A DNA stretch of 64,000 nucleotides, from positions 1-64,000 of the forward strand of contig NZ_JAPFHA010000001.1 in the NCBI RefSeq assembly GCF_026586805.1, written 5' to 3'. The notes under the pieces were generated by a model. It searched no databases, had not been told where the DNA came from, and worked only from the letters and a program-made list of their open reading frames with translations. Shown in pieces: positions 1 to 9,365 of this stretch (its first letter is position 1; the number at the start of each line of letters is the position of its first letter). The position numbers were made by a program, and so were the translations under genes. The stretch is from Niveibacterium sp. 24ML. Lineage in GTDB: Bacteria > Pseudomonadota > Gammaproteobacteria > Burkholderiales > Rhodocyclaceae.

Positions 1-467
1 TGCCGACAGAAGCGCAGTGGGAATACGCCGCGCGCAGCCGCGGGCAGTTCTTCATGATTCCCACCGACGACGGCCACATCGATTTCGGACGCAATGTGCC
101 CTACGGAGCGCAGGCGGAGCGACTGCACCAAGGACGCCTTTGGCGATACCCGATCGGACTGTTTCCACCCAACCCTCTGGGTGCCTACGACATGCAGTAC
201 AACGGCAAGGAGTGGGTGCTGGACTGGTATGCGCCCAAAGCCTACGAGCAATCAGCAAATCAGGATCCAGCTGGCCCAGTCGCGGGCACACGCAAGGTTG
301 TGCGGGGCTGGGAGTACGGTGATAGCCTGAAAATCGGTGTGTCAGTTTGGCGGCGAAACGAAGACCCCGAGGGCTGGTACATCAACGCCAAAGACCAGAG
401 GGTCCAGTCAAAAGACTCCACTTCTCCGTCGGTGCGTTGCGCTGCGTCGCCACTCCCTGACAGCTAA
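1..467 (+). CDS. Formylglycine-generating-enzyme-like (SUMF1) protein, 5' truncated
   Basis: Only the C-terminal part (about 155 codons) is in the window; the gene enters from the left. The first visible residues read PTEAQWEYAARSRG, the signature of the SUMF1/FGE-sulfatase fold, which is normally preceded by RL. Further on are NGKEWVLDWY, matching the family's NVWEWVxDWY, and a VVRGWEYGDS stretch matching the RVxRGGSW strand. Members are either true formylglycine-generating enzymes or, very often in bacteria, non-catalytic binding domains. SUMF1-domain proteins are frequent companions of VgrG and T6SS effectors, which fits the genes that follow. The stop codon overlaps the stop of the convergent downstream gene by 4 bp. 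Family call is firm; catalytic activity cannot be judged without the missing half. Confidence 0.8.
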   Translation, partial: PTEAQWEYAARSRGQFFMIPTDDGHIDFGRNVPYGAQAERLHQGRLWRYPIGLFPPNPLGAYDMQYNGKEWVLDWYAPKAYEQSANQDPAGPVAGTRKVVRGWEYGDSLKIGVSVWRRNEDPEGWYINAKDQRVQSKDSTSPSVRCAASPLPDS

Positions 468-2938
468 GCGGTCGTGTCATAGAAGCCGCCATCAACCGAC
501 GCGAACAGTGGGTGGTCACGGCTTTGTTCCTGCAGCGCATAGGCCAGTGAGGAGTTGGCTTCTGCCGGGAATCCTCGGGTATGGTCTTCGCGCAGCGCGG
601 CGTAGGTATCTTCGTACCAGCCAGTGAAGTCGCCGTTCATTGCAACTTCGCGTCTGAATGCCGCCGGATCGATACCGCGGATTCGCTGCATTCGTTCGAA
701 GTCCTTTTCATAGCGAGTTCTTGTGCCCGGCACATCCATCCCCCGCGGCCCCTCCACCGCAAAGAACTCCTCAAGCTTGCGCACTCTCTCCCGAAGGTCA
801 CCCTTTTCGCCCCGTGGCCCGATGTGCTGGATGACGTTTTTCAGATCTGCCTTCAGTGTGGTTTGCTCCAATACCTGCAGCACCGCTTGGCGTTGCCGCG
901 GGAGGTAGTCGTCGAGCAGACCATAACCGTCCTGCGCCCAGTTAGCGGCGCTGTGTCGGGTCAGCTGATAAATCAGCATGCCCTTGCTCTCCGGTGTGCT
1001 AAAGCGCACTTGCGTTGGATTAGCAATGATTCGATCAGCGAGCGCAAGGCACGCACGCGCCTTGGAAAAGGCCTCGTCAATGTCGTCGCAGAGTTCCCCG
1101 AGCCGTTGAAGCTTGGTGCCAAAGTACTTTTCCACCGCCTCCGCCTCACAGACCAATAGGTATCCAAGCTGCTTTAGCGCGGAGAACGCTTCGATCGAGA
1201 TGTACTTCAGGTTCTTGAACTGCACATGCAGCAGTGAATAGTAGATCCAGCTAAGGAAACTCGCCAACTGCTTGGCGCCAACGGCGAGCGTCACCGTACC
1301 TTCGGCGCCGAGGCCGAAGCACAGGCCAGCATGGGCGGTGACGCGGAAGATGCCGTCCACATACTCCACCGCAAGCTTGAGCTCACCGGCCAAGCCAGCC
1401 ATGCCCTGGAGTTCCGGCGCAACCGAGGCGAGGATTTCGAACTTCTTGTCTGCGCTGTGCGGGTTGCGCCATTCAAGCGCGCCTTTCAGCTCAAGGCCAC
1501 CTTTGACCCCAGCAAAGAACTGCACATCGGCGCTCAGGCCGGCCGTGTTCTTCCACTCACTTCCTTTGCCGGTGACATCGGCTGCCTGAGTCCGCTTAGG
1601 CTTCTTGCGTGACCCGCGGACAGCCGGCATCCGGCCAGGCTTCTTGCCGCCGTCGACATCAGTCGCCTCAACATCCTTCATGGCCACGCCGATTGAAACC
1701 TCGCCTGCCAGGCTCACACCCAGCAGCCCCTTGAGTTCTGCACCAACAACGAGACGAATCGCCCCCATGTCATAGCGAGCCGTATCAACTGCCTTACCGG
1801 CCGACATCTCCGCGAACTGCTCAAGATCAAGGTAGTAGAGCATCAGGCCAGCTTTGGACGGCAGGTACAGGTGACCGTCCATCTTGCCCTCTGCAAAAGC
1901 CACCTCGGCACTCCCCTCGGCCTTGAAGCAGACGTTGCCTTGCAGTGGCGCGATCTCGGCCTTGAGGCTGCCGCCGCTGTAGTAGCGCATTGCAGCTGCT
2001 TCGGCGGAAAAATCGATGTCTGCGATTTGCGTATCGCCGTACTTGAGTACGCCTTCTTTGCTTGTATGGGCCCGTTCGTTCCAGTTCGCGAGCGCTTCTG
2101 GCCCGAGCGTTCCGACGTTGCTGATTTCGAGCTTCACGAAATCACTGCTGCTCAGCTTGACCTTCTGAACCTGTTCGCCCAAGTAGGTACGCATCTTCTT
2201 CCGGTCAATCACGCGCTTGCCGGTTCGCTCGTCCTTCTTGTAAACCTCGGCCCACTTCGTGGATTTCGCATCCTTGAACTTTGGCCAGTTCGCTTTAAGT
2301 TTGTCGGAGCCCATGACGCGTAGCGGGCCCACACCGCTGTACCGATCTAACTGCTTGAAGTGGCTGCGGAGCCCCGCTGCGCCGCTGATGCTCCATGCCT
2401 GCTTCAAGTCAAGTTTGTCGCGCTGCCACTGGCCGTTCTTGTCGTCTTTCTTGACCATGTATGGCTTGTCACCCGCCTTTTCGACCAAGGGCACAAGCTC
2501 AATCAGCTTCTTGCCGGCACCATCGAGCTTGTCGAGCCGTTGCAATTCTTTCCGCACCGCTTCCGTAGCCTCCTCACGCCACTGGATAGCCCACCCCTGA
2601 CACTTGCGCGCCTCAGCTTCAACGTCGGCAGGAACAGATCTCGGATTCCTGCCCTTTGCAATGGCGATCTCGTTGAGCCGCTCATCCGCGAGCGACAAAA
2701 CTTGATTGGCAAGCAGTTGCTCATGCATCAGCCTGTTCCAACGATCGAACTCGTTGTTGACAAGCGCGCTATCGGCAGCGGGGACGAATATCACTTCGCC
2801 GGTATCAAGTCGAAGGAAACCCATCGGCTCGGGTGCAACGTGGGCGTCGACAGTGCTGCCTTTCCGGGTGTTGTACTGGCCGGTCGCCAGCGGCGTCTCG
2901 GCGCCAGTGGTGGTCGGTGAGCTTGTGGTTGACGACAT
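464..2938 (-). CDS. Large VgrG-linked protein of unknown function, candidate T6SS effector (824 aa)
   Basis: I do not recognise this family from sequence. It starts 6 bp after the vgrG stop on the same strand, so it is probably co-transcribed, and genes directly behind an orphan vgrG usually encode the cargo effector or its adaptor. The N-terminus (about 1-40) is Ser/Thr-rich and low-complexity. Residues about 60-270 are charged and helical, rich in Lys, Glu and Trp. Residues about 390-575 are Gly/Ala/Leu-rich with alternating amphipathic stretches (GLLGVSLAGEVSIGVAM; GLGAEGTVTLAVGAKQL) that could insert in or lie on a membrane. A Lys/Arg-rich linker sits near 450, and the C-terminus (about 600-824) is again charged and helical. 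There is no signal peptide, as expected for T6SS cargo. A pore-forming or membrane-acting toxin is one possibility, but this is inference only. No immunity gene is obvious; the convergent SUMF1 gene is the only partner in view. Confidence 0.6.
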   Translation of the reverse strand: MSSTTSSPTTTGAETPLATGQYNTRKGSTVDAHVAPEPMGFLRLDTGEVIFVPAADSALVNNEFDRWNRLMHEQLLANQVLSLADERLNEIAIAKGRNPRSVPADVEAEARKCQGWAIQWREEATEAVRKELQRLDKLDGAGKKLIELVPLVEKAGDKPYMVKKDDKNGQWQRDKLDLKQAWSISGAAGLRSHFKQLDRYSGVGPLRVMGSDKLKANWPKFKDAKSTKWAEVYKKDERTGKRVIDRKKMRTYLGEQVQKVKLSSSDFVKLEISNVGTLGPEALANWNERAHTSKEGVLKYGDTQIADIDFSAEAAAMRYYSGGSLKAEIAPLQGNVCFKAEGSAEVAFAEGKMDGHLYLPSKAGLMLYYLDLEQFAEMSAGKAVDTARYDMGAIRLVVGAELKGLLGVSLAGEVSIGVAMKDVEATDVDGGKKPGRMPAVRGSRKKPKRTQAADVTGKGSEWKNTAGLSADVQFFAGVKGGLELKGALEWRNPHSADKKFEILASVAPELQGMAGLAGELKLAVEYVDGIFRVTAHAGLCFGLGAEGTVTLAVGAKQLASFLSWIYYSLLHVQFKNLKYISIEAFSALKQLGYLLVCEAEAVEKYFGTKLQRLGELCDDIDEAFSKARACLALADRIIANPTQVRFSTPESKGMLIYQLTRHSAANWAQDGYGLLDDYLPRQRQAVLQVLEQTTLKADLKNVIQHIGPRGEKGDLRERVRKLEEFFAVEGPRGMDVPGTRTRYEKDFERMQRIRGIDPAAFRREVAMNGDFTGWYEDTYAALREDHTRGFPAEANSSLAYALQEQSRDHPLFASVDGGFYDTTA

Positions 2939-2944
2939 TGCTGA

Positions 2945-5830
2945 TTAACCCCAGAAAACTTTTAGTACGCCACCCCGAGCGCTGCGCACACGACGAGTAC
3001 GGCCTTCTTGGTTGGTAACACCCGAAGCCACGACCGCGCCCGACTCATCGACGATTCGATAAGGTGCGCCAGCAAGCGGCTCATTGCTTTCTTTGTCGCG
3101 CAATACAAACTGCTCATCGAGGCGTTGCAAGCGCTCAAGCGCGGCATCACCTTTGGCCAAGCTCGCCGAACTGCTCGCACTCGCCGGCCCGGTGAGATTC
3201 TTCTGACTCGCCTTGAATTTCACACTGCCCGGTGCCGTGAGGGTGATGTTGCCGCCTTTGATCTGAATCGCCGCGCCTGCTGCAGTGAGCTGGACGTGGC
3301 TTTTGGCGCTGACCTGGATACTGGCGTGCGTGCTGGCGACGGTGACTTGCTTTTGCGCGGCGACGGTAGCGATGTTGTCGTGAGCGTGGGCGGTGACTTT
3401 GCCGGCGGCGGCGTGCAGCTTGATGCCGGTGTCGGTGATCGGGCGAGTGCCTTCAGGCTTCTTGCCGACGGTGTAGAGCACGAGGCCGGCGCCGCTGGCC
3501 CAGCGGATCGCACCTTGCGCGGCAGCTTCGAACGTCTGGCCGCCGATGACGGTGAGGTGGTTGGCGACGGTGGTGCTGTGCGCCGGGGTGCCAAGGGCGA
3601 TGCCAGCGTCTGCGTACAGCGAAAGGTGCGGCGCGGCCCAGGCGGTGACCGTACCGGTACCGCCGGCGATGCCGGCCGGGCCTTGCTGGCAAACGGTGGT
3701 TTCCGCCAGATCCTTGGCCTGCTCGGCGCAGCCTTCGAGCGGTGGCCGCTGTTTGGGATCGGCGGCGTCTTTGGGCAGCTTGGCCTTGGAGGTGTTGGCA
3801 GCCTTGGCGAGCGCGATGGCGAGTTCCTGGCTCGATTCGATAACGCTGGTGGCGCCCGCTGCGTCGATATGCGCGATGCCACGGTGGCCAGATTCGCCGG
3901 CTGAGACTTGTAGGCCTTGTCCAGCACGCACGGCGCCGGCCGCGCTGGTGGCCAGTTCCGCGCCGTGGCCGCGGGCGGCTTCACGGGCGTTGTCGGTTTG
4001 TGCCCGCAGGTGCCCCAGCTGCAGGCGACTGTCGTGTTGCGTGGTCGAGAGGCGCAGCCCGTCCTGTTCCGGCGTGGCGTCGAACACCAGGGCGTTGTGG
4101 CCGCCGCTGCCGGATTGGCTGGTCGCCAGCGCCTGGGTCTTGATGCCGGAGAACACGGGTTTGTGCGCATGGGCGCCGGCCGTGCCGGGGAACCAGGCTG
4201 GCGCATTGCCGGTGGCGTTGGCACTGCCGGCAGCGACCTGATTGCCCTGCGCGTTCTCTTGCCCGCGGCCGTTGTAGGCAAGCCCGACGACGATGGGGCG
4301 ATCGACATCCCCTTCGGAGAACTCGACCAAAACTTCCTGCCCAAGTCTTGGGGTGAAATGCGCGCCCCAGTTGTCGCCTGCGATGGCACTGGCGACGCGA
4401 ACCCAAGTGCCGACCGATTCGTTGGCGGGGGCGTTGTCTTCGCCGCTGACATGCGGCAGGCGGCTGGCACTGTTGCTACCGCGCAGCCACGGCAGCTGAA
4501 TCTTGATGCGGCCATCGCGATCTGCGGTGAGCGGGGTGCCGGAGACGCCCACGACGATGGCCGTGTGCTGGCCGCGCACGGTCGGCTTGGGGTGGATGCG
4601 CGCGCCGTGTTCGTTACGGTCGAGCGGGCGGTAGGGCCGCTCGGCGGCGATGGCCAGCGCGCGGTTTTGGTACAGCGCGGTGTTGCTGTCGTTGCGCACC
4701 ACGCCCTGGCTACGCGCGAGGCCACTGATCGGGCCCAGCCGCGCTTCGATCTGCGCAAGGACATCGGCGGCGAGGTTGTTGCGGGCACGGTGTTCAACTT
4801 CGAGCACGGCGAGTTTGACACCCGTGACATCGAACTCGCCGCTCAGCGGTGAGTCAGTGAGTTCGATGCGCTGACCCGGTGCGAGGCGGCGCAGGGTGCT
4901 ACCGAGGCGGACTTGCTCGGCACGTGCTTGCCAGGCTTCGAGCTGACGTTTGGCATACAGCTCGCCCGCTTCCTGCGAGGGGAAGCTGTAGAGGCCAGGG
5001 GTGTCGCTGCGCAGGAGTTCGGCCGGCGCACTGGTTGCGGAGGCCATTTCTGCACTGAGTCGCTGGCTAGCGCGGTAGTCCCAGCTTGCGAGGCGCACGC
5101 CGGATGGCACGGTGCGTGCGATTGGGCTGGCGCGCTGCACGGTGTCGGCTTGCTCGGTGGCATCAGCGCGGTGATAGCGCACGCTGGCGGTTTCAGCAAA
5201 AGCACCGTTGTGATCGGCGATCACCAGGGTGTGCGCGTCATCGCTATGTTCGAACCAGTAGAACAGCCCCTCTTCGGCGAGCAGGCGTTCGACGAAGGCC
5301 AGATCGCTTTCGCCCGCCTGCACACAGAGGCTGCGCGGCAGCAGCGCATCGGGTTCGGAGAGATCCCAGCGCCAGCGCGGATCAAGCGTGCCTTGGCCCT
5401 GCCAGCCGGTGAAGAGTTCGTCGAGGATCGCGACGACGTTCTGATCAGCAAAGGCCCAGCTGTCGAGGTTGTGGCCGAGGAAGGCCAGCCAGGGCTCCAC
5501 CCGCATGCGGTAACGGGCAAGGCCACCGTCCGAGCCGAGCAGGCCAAATCCGGTGACGTGACCATGAAACGGACGCTCCAGCGGGCCGGCGCTGCCATCG
5601 GTGAGCAGGCGCAGGCTCACCGGCTGGCCGACCAGCGACTTGTGCGCGATGTGCGCGTCCTCACTGAGCAGGAGCAACTCGATCGCGAAGCCACCGCCGC
5701 CCACCGATTCGCGGATCTGCGCGGTTTCGACGAGCAGCGCATCGCGGCCGAGCGGCGTGCTCAGGCGTAGCAGGCGATTGGCGTCGGAAAAACTGCGCGA
5801 CAGCAGTCCGGAAAGGGCGAAGCCGGGCAT
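2945..5830 (-). CDS. vgrG: Type VI secretion system spike protein VgrG with DUF2345 domain and C-terminal extension (961 aa)
   Basis: This is the trimeric spike at the tip of the T6SS tube. The N-terminal about 360 residues are gp27-like (contractile-tail hub). The gp5/OB-fold follows at about 420-520, with GTWVRVASAIAGDNWGAHF and the VEFSEGDVDRPIVVG strand typical of VgrG. Residues about 650-880 carry the DUF2345 region with repeated beta-helix turns (HLTVIGGQTF, IQIKGGNITL). The last about 60 residues (VLRDKESNEPLAGAPYRIVD onward, ending in VFWG) look like a transthyretin/Ig-like beta domain that commonly docks an effector. The candidate effector follows 6 bp downstream. No other T6SS structural genes are in the window, so this is an orphan vgrG island. 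The 166 bp between this gene and the upstream ROK gene presumably holds its promoter. Confidence 0.95.
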   Translation of the reverse strand: MPGFALSGLLSRSFSDANRLLRLSTPLGRDALLVETAQIRESVGGGGFAIELLLLSEDAHIAHKSLVGQPVSLRLLTDGSAGPLERPFHGHVTGFGLLGSDGGLARYRMRVEPWLAFLGHNLDSWAFADQNVVAILDELFTGWQGQGTLDPRWRWDLSEPDALLPRSLCVQAGESDLAFVERLLAEEGLFYWFEHSDDAHTLVIADHNGAFAETASVRYHRADATEQADTVQRASPIARTVPSGVRLASWDYRASQRLSAEMASATSAPAELLRSDTPGLYSFPSQEAGELYAKRQLEAWQARAEQVRLGSTLRRLAPGQRIELTDSPLSGEFDVTGVKLAVLEVEHRARNNLAADVLAQIEARLGPISGLARSQGVVRNDSNTALYQNRALAIAAERPYRPLDRNEHGARIHPKPTVRGQHTAIVVGVSGTPLTADRDGRIKIQLPWLRGSNSASRLPHVSGEDNAPANESVGTWVRVASAIAGDNWGAHFTPRLGQEVLVEFSEGDVDRPIVVGLAYNGRGQENAQGNQVAAGSANATGNAPAWFPGTAGAHAHKPVFSGIKTQALATSQSGSGGHNALVFDATPEQDGLRLSTTQHDSRLQLGHLRAQTDNAREAARGHGAELATSAAGAVRAGQGLQVSAGESGHRGIAHIDAAGATSVIESSQELAIALAKAANTSKAKLPKDAADPKQRPPLEGCAEQAKDLAETTVCQQGPAGIAGGTGTVTAWAAPHLSLYADAGIALGTPAHSTTVANHLTVIGGQTFEAAAQGAIRWASGAGLVLYTVGKKPEGTRPITDTGIKLHAAAGKVTAHAHDNIATVAAQKQVTVASTHASIQVSAKSHVQLTAAGAAIQIKGGNITLTAPGSVKFKASQKNLTGPASASSSASLAKGDAALERLQRLDEQFVLRDKESNEPLAGAPYRIVDESGAVVASGVTNQEGRTRRVRSARGGVLKVFWG

Positions 5831-5996
5831 GGGCTGATTCCGTGTTGGCGTGGCTCAAAAGAGGCCATCAGCATATCGCAACGGCATAGTCCGCCCTGTG
5901 AAATGCGGCGGGTTTTGTGTCGACTTGGGCGGCGCGCGGCGCCACGGGGCAAGGCAGCCGGCGCTCAGGCGCGGGGCCGCACATTTGCAGGGCGCG

Positions 5997-7187
5997 TCAG
6001 GCGGTTTTCTGCAGCGGACGGACGATCTTGTGCAGCACCATGGCGGCGGCACCGGCGGCCACCGCACGCGAGCCGTAGCGCGAGAGTCGCACTTCGGGCA
6101 TCGGCACGCCTGCGTCGCGCGCGTAGCGGCTGAGGGTTTCACGCGCGGCATCGAGCATCGGCGCGCCAAGCTCACAGGTGGGTCCACCCAGGACGAATCG
6201 GCCCGGATCGAAGGTTGTCCAGAGATTCTGCATCAGCACCCCCAGGTAGTGCCCGGCACGCGCGGCGGCGGACACGGCTTGCGGCTCGGCGTGAGCGATC
6301 CGATCGGCCAGCGCCGCGACCGACGGACCTTCTTCGCCCTGCTGTGCCGCTTGTTGCGCCACGGCACGCAAGCCGATAAACGCCTCGGCACAGCCTTCCC
6401 GGCCACAAGAGCAGCGCGGGCCCGCCACTTGCAGAATGCTATGCCCGACCTCGCCGGCAAACCCGGCCGCCCCACTGAACAGGCGATCATTCACAACAAT
6501 GCCGGCACCCACCCCGATGCCCAGGCTCAAGTAGACCAGCGGATCACGCACCGGCGCATCGCCGAACTCGAACTCACCCAGCGCGGCGACATCGGCTTCG
6601 TTCTGCATCCACAGCGGCAAAGCGGACAGGCCCGCGTCAGCCAACGCAGCGCGCAAGACGCTCGCAACATCGACACGGCGCCAACCAAGATTGGGCGCCA
6701 CCTTCAACAAGCCGGCAGCTTCGTCCATCGCGCCCGGCAATCCAACCCCGATGCCAAGCACCTTGCGACCCGCGTCGCGAACGATTGCAACCTCCTGAAT
6801 CAGCATGGCGCCAAGTCGCCCCAGCACAGTCTTCGGATCGACGCCCACGACCGGCTCTTTGCTGTACGAGATGATCTCGCCCACCAACGACACACCGACA
6901 ACATGAATGAAATCGACGCCCAGCTCGGCCCCGACCATGGCCAGGCGGCTCGGGTCGACCACCAGCGGCGTCGGCCGGCGGCCCAGTGCACCGGTGATCT
7001 GGATTGCGTTTTCCTGCAGCCAGCCTTCATCGATCAGTTCCTGCACCAGCAAACTGACCGTCGATTTGGTCAAACCGGTTTCCTTGGCCAGATCGGCACG
7101 CGACTGGCCGGCCCGCTGTCGCACGCAACGCACGATCGCCATGCGATTGAGTTGCTTGAGGAGCGTTTGGTCACCGGTGATGGGCAT
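5997..7187 (-). CDS. ROK-family transcriptional regulator (396 aa)
   Basis: A winged helix-turn-helix at about residues 15-65 (LAKETGLTKSTVSLLVQELI) is fused to a ROK sugar-kinase-like domain. The domain shows the ATP/phosphate segment LGIGVGLPG, a second glycine-rich loop LGIGVGAGIVVND, and the ROK zinc site CSCGREGCAEAFIG. This layout is that of XylR/NagC/Mlc-type sugar-responsive repressors. I chose the ATG at 7187 because an AGGA-type ribosome-binding site lies about 9 bp upstream; in-frame codons further upstream would add an unlikely hydrophobic tail. It is divergent from the radical SAM gene across a 227-bp AT-richer gap. The ligand and target are not evident, as no sugar operon is adjacent. 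Confidence 0.85.
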   Translation of the reverse strand: MPITGDQTLLKQLNRMAIVRCVRQRAGQSRADLAKETGLTKSTVSLLVQELIDEGWLQENAIQITGALGRRPTPLVVDPSRLAMVGAELGVDFIHVVGVSLVGEIISYSKEPVVGVDPKTVLGRLGAMLIQEVAIVRDAGRKVLGIGVGLPGAMDEAAGLLKVAPNLGWRRVDVASVLRAALADAGLSALPLWMQNEADVAALGEFEFGDAPVRDPLVYLSLGIGVGAGIVVNDRLFSGAAGFAGEVGHSILQVAGPRCSCGREGCAEAFIGLRAVAQQAAQQGEEGPSVAALADRIAHAEPQAVSAAARAGHYLGVLMQNLWTTFDPGRFVLGGPTCELGAPMLDAARETLSRYARDAGVPMPEVRLSRYGSRAVAAGAAAMVLHKIVRPLQKTA

Positions 7188-7414
7188 GAAGCATCCTGTA
7201 AAGAGGGAGGCGGTTAGAAAAATCGCCAAATTCGGGGCAACGATAGGCTTCGTTGTGGCGACATTCTACTCATTCGCGCGAGTTTGGAGACCTATCGCAG
7301 TTCAAGGGCTAAAATTGAAGGTCTTCCGTACGAATTTGAAGTTTCTGACAATTCGGACGGTGGAGATTGCGATTTTGCCAACGTTTTCAGATCAGGACGC
7401 CTGCTTTGGCACCG

Positions 7415-9319
7415 ATGCAGCCCCCGGAAATTCGCGTTTTGTCCGTCATTCCACCGATGACGCAACTCAACACGCCCTACCCTTCGAGTGCCTACCTCAC
7501 CGGTTTTCTGCGCTCCCGCGGGATTGATGCGGTGCAGGAGGACCTGGCGCTGGCGCTGGTGCTCGATCTGTTTTCCGGCGATGGGCTCCAGCGCATCCGC
7601 GCGGTGATCGAGACGATTCCGGAACGCAAGCGCAGTCAGCAGGTGGCCGGCTTCATGGCGCAGTTTGATCGTTACGCCGCGACGATTGCGCCCGCTGTGG
7701 CCTTTCTGCAAGGCCGTGATCCAACCATCGCGCACCGCATCTGCGGCCGCAACTTCCTGCCCGAAGGCGCGCGCTTTGAATCGCTGGAGGTGTACATCGA
7801 CCCGGACGGCGGCGATCCGCTGGCCTGGGCCTTTGGCTCGCTGGGCATGCAGGATCGCGCGCGCCACCTCGCCACGCTGTACCTGAACGACCTTGCCGAC
7901 GTGCTGCGCGATGCGGTGGACCCGCGCTTCGAGTTCGTCCGCTACGCCGAATCGCTGGCACAGAGTCAGCCGACCTTCGACCCGCTCGCGCACGCACTGG
8001 CCGCGGCGCCCACGCTGGTCGACGACACCCTGCGCACGCTGACACTGGCCGCGATCGAACGCCACCAGCCCACGCTGGTGCTGCTCTCGGTGCCCTTCCC
8101 TGGCTCGGTGTATGGCGCCTTCCGCATCGCGCAGGCAATCAAGGCGCACAACCACGCCATCGTCACCGTGCTCGGTGGCGGCTTTGCGAATACCGAATTG
8201 CGCGAGCTGAGCGAGCCGCGCGTGTTCGATTACTTCGACTACGTCACGCTGGATGCCGGCGAGCGCCCGCTGCTTGCGCTGATTGATCACCTCAAGGGTG
8301 GCCGCTCGCAGCAACGGCTGGTGCGCACCTACCTGCGCGATGCGCAAACGCAGGCGGTGCGCTATGTGAACTTCGTCGAGCCCGACATCGCCTTTGCGGA
8401 AGTCGGCACCCCCACTTGGGATGGCCTGCCGCTTGATCGCTACCTCTCGATTCTCGACATGCTCAACCCGATGCACCGGCTGTGGTCGGACGGGCGCTGG
8501 AACAAGCTCACCGTGGCGCACGGCTGCTACTGGAAGAAGTGCAGCTTCTGCGATGTGAGCCTCGATTACATCTCGCGTTACGACGGCGCCTCGGCCGCCA
8601 CGCTGGTCGAACGCATCGACGCAATCGTCGCCGAAACCGGCCAGAGCGGCTTTCACTTCGTCGACGAAGCGGCGCCACCCAAGTCGCTCAAGGCGCTGGC
8701 CCAGGCTCTGGTGGATCAGAACCGTTCGATCTCGTGGTGGGGCAACATCCGCTTCGAAAAGTCCTTCACGCCCGAGCTGTGCCAACTGCTCGCGCAGAGC
8801 GGCTGCATCGCGGTATCCGGCGGACTCGAAGTCGCGTCAGACCGTTTGCTGAACCTGATGAAGAAGGGGGTGTCGGTCGATCAGGTTGCGCGGGTCACGA
8901 ACGCCTTCACCGAAGCCGGCATCCTGGTGCACGCCTACCTGATGTACGGCTTCCCGACGCAGACGGTGCAGGACACGGTGGACGCGCTGGAATACGTGCG
9001 GCAGTTGTTCGAGGCCGGCTGCATCCAGTCCGGCTTCTTCCACCGCTTCTCATGCACGGTGCATTCGCCTGTGGGCCAGAACCCCGAAGCATTCGGCGTA
9101 CAACTCGTGCCCTTGCCACCGGTGAGCTTCGCGAAGAACGACATCGGCTTCATCGACCCGACCGGGGTCGATCATGATGTGCTGGGCAAGGCGCTGAACA
9201 AGGCGCTCTACAACTACATGCACGGCATCGGGCTGGATGAAGACGTGCGCAGCTGGTTCAGCACACGGGTGCCGCGCACGCGGGTGCCGCGGCATTTCGT
9301 CAGCAACGCATTGCGCTGA
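7415..9319 (+). CDS. B12-binding-domain radical SAM protein with CX4CX2C cluster motif (634 aa)
   Basis: The N-terminal about 300 residues resemble a cobalamin-binding Rossmann domain (LVLLSVPFPGSVYGAFRIAQ, then TVLGGGFANTELRE). The radical SAM core follows, with the cluster motif HGCYWKKCSFC (Cys371, Cys376, Cys379). Later strands include FHFVDEAAPP, the SGGLEVASDR segment and the AYLMYGFPTQ segment typical of the BchE/MiaB-like TIM barrel. The usual motif is CX3CX2C; here four residues separate the first two cysteines. The substrate is unknown. The family is used for methylation or cyclisation of unactivated carbons and for tRNA or lipid modification. The start at 7415 (ATG) is preferred over an upstream in-frame TTG at 7367, because homology-like sequence begins at PPEIRVLSVIPPM. 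Convergent with the following lipoprotein gene. Confidence 0.8.
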   Translation: MQPPEIRVLSVIPPMTQLNTPYPSSAYLTGFLRSRGIDAVQEDLALALVLDLFSGDGLQRIRAVIETIPERKRSQQVAGFMAQFDRYAATIAPAVAFLQGRDPTIAHRICGRNFLPEGARFESLEVYIDPDGGDPLAWAFGSLGMQDRARHLATLYLNDLADVLRDAVDPRFEFVRYAESLAQSQPTFDPLAHALAAAPTLVDDTLRTLTLAAIERHQPTLVLLSVPFPGSVYGAFRIAQAIKAHNHAIVTVLGGGFANTELRELSEPRVFDYFDYVTLDAGERPLLALIDHLKGGRSQQRLVRTYLRDAQTQAVRYVNFVEPDIAFAEVGTPTWDGLPLDRYLSILDMLNPMHRLWSDGRWNKLTVAHGCYWKKCSFCDVSLDYISRYDGASAATLVERIDAIVAETGQSGFHFVDEAAPPKSLKALAQALVDQNRSISWWGNIRFEKSFTPELCQLLAQSGCIAVSGGLEVASDRLLNLMKKGVSVDQVARVTNAFTEAGILVHAYLMYGFPTQTVQDTVDALEYVRQLFEAGCIQSGFFHRFSCTVHSPVGQNPEAFGVQLVPLPPVSFAKNDIGFIDPTGVDHDVLGKALNKALYNYMHGIGLDEDVRSWFSTRVPRTRVPRHFVSNALR

Positions 9320-9365
9320 AGCGGCCAGACCCGGGCCTTCCGGCAACGCGCCGCCCGCGCCGGAT

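Noticed and set aside
3220-4830. Second minus-strand frame inside vgrG
   Set aside because: Overlaps vgrG in another frame; Pro/Ser/Arg-rich low-complexity translation with no domain.
5850-7217. Plus-strand open frame opposite the ROK regulator
   Set aside because: The minus-strand reading has a complete HTH and ROK domain with zinc motif; the plus frame is unstructured and Arg/His-rich.
7292-8785. Minus-strand open frame opposite the radical SAM gene
   Set aside because: Antisense to the radical SAM core with its cluster motif; composition is typical of a shadow frame.
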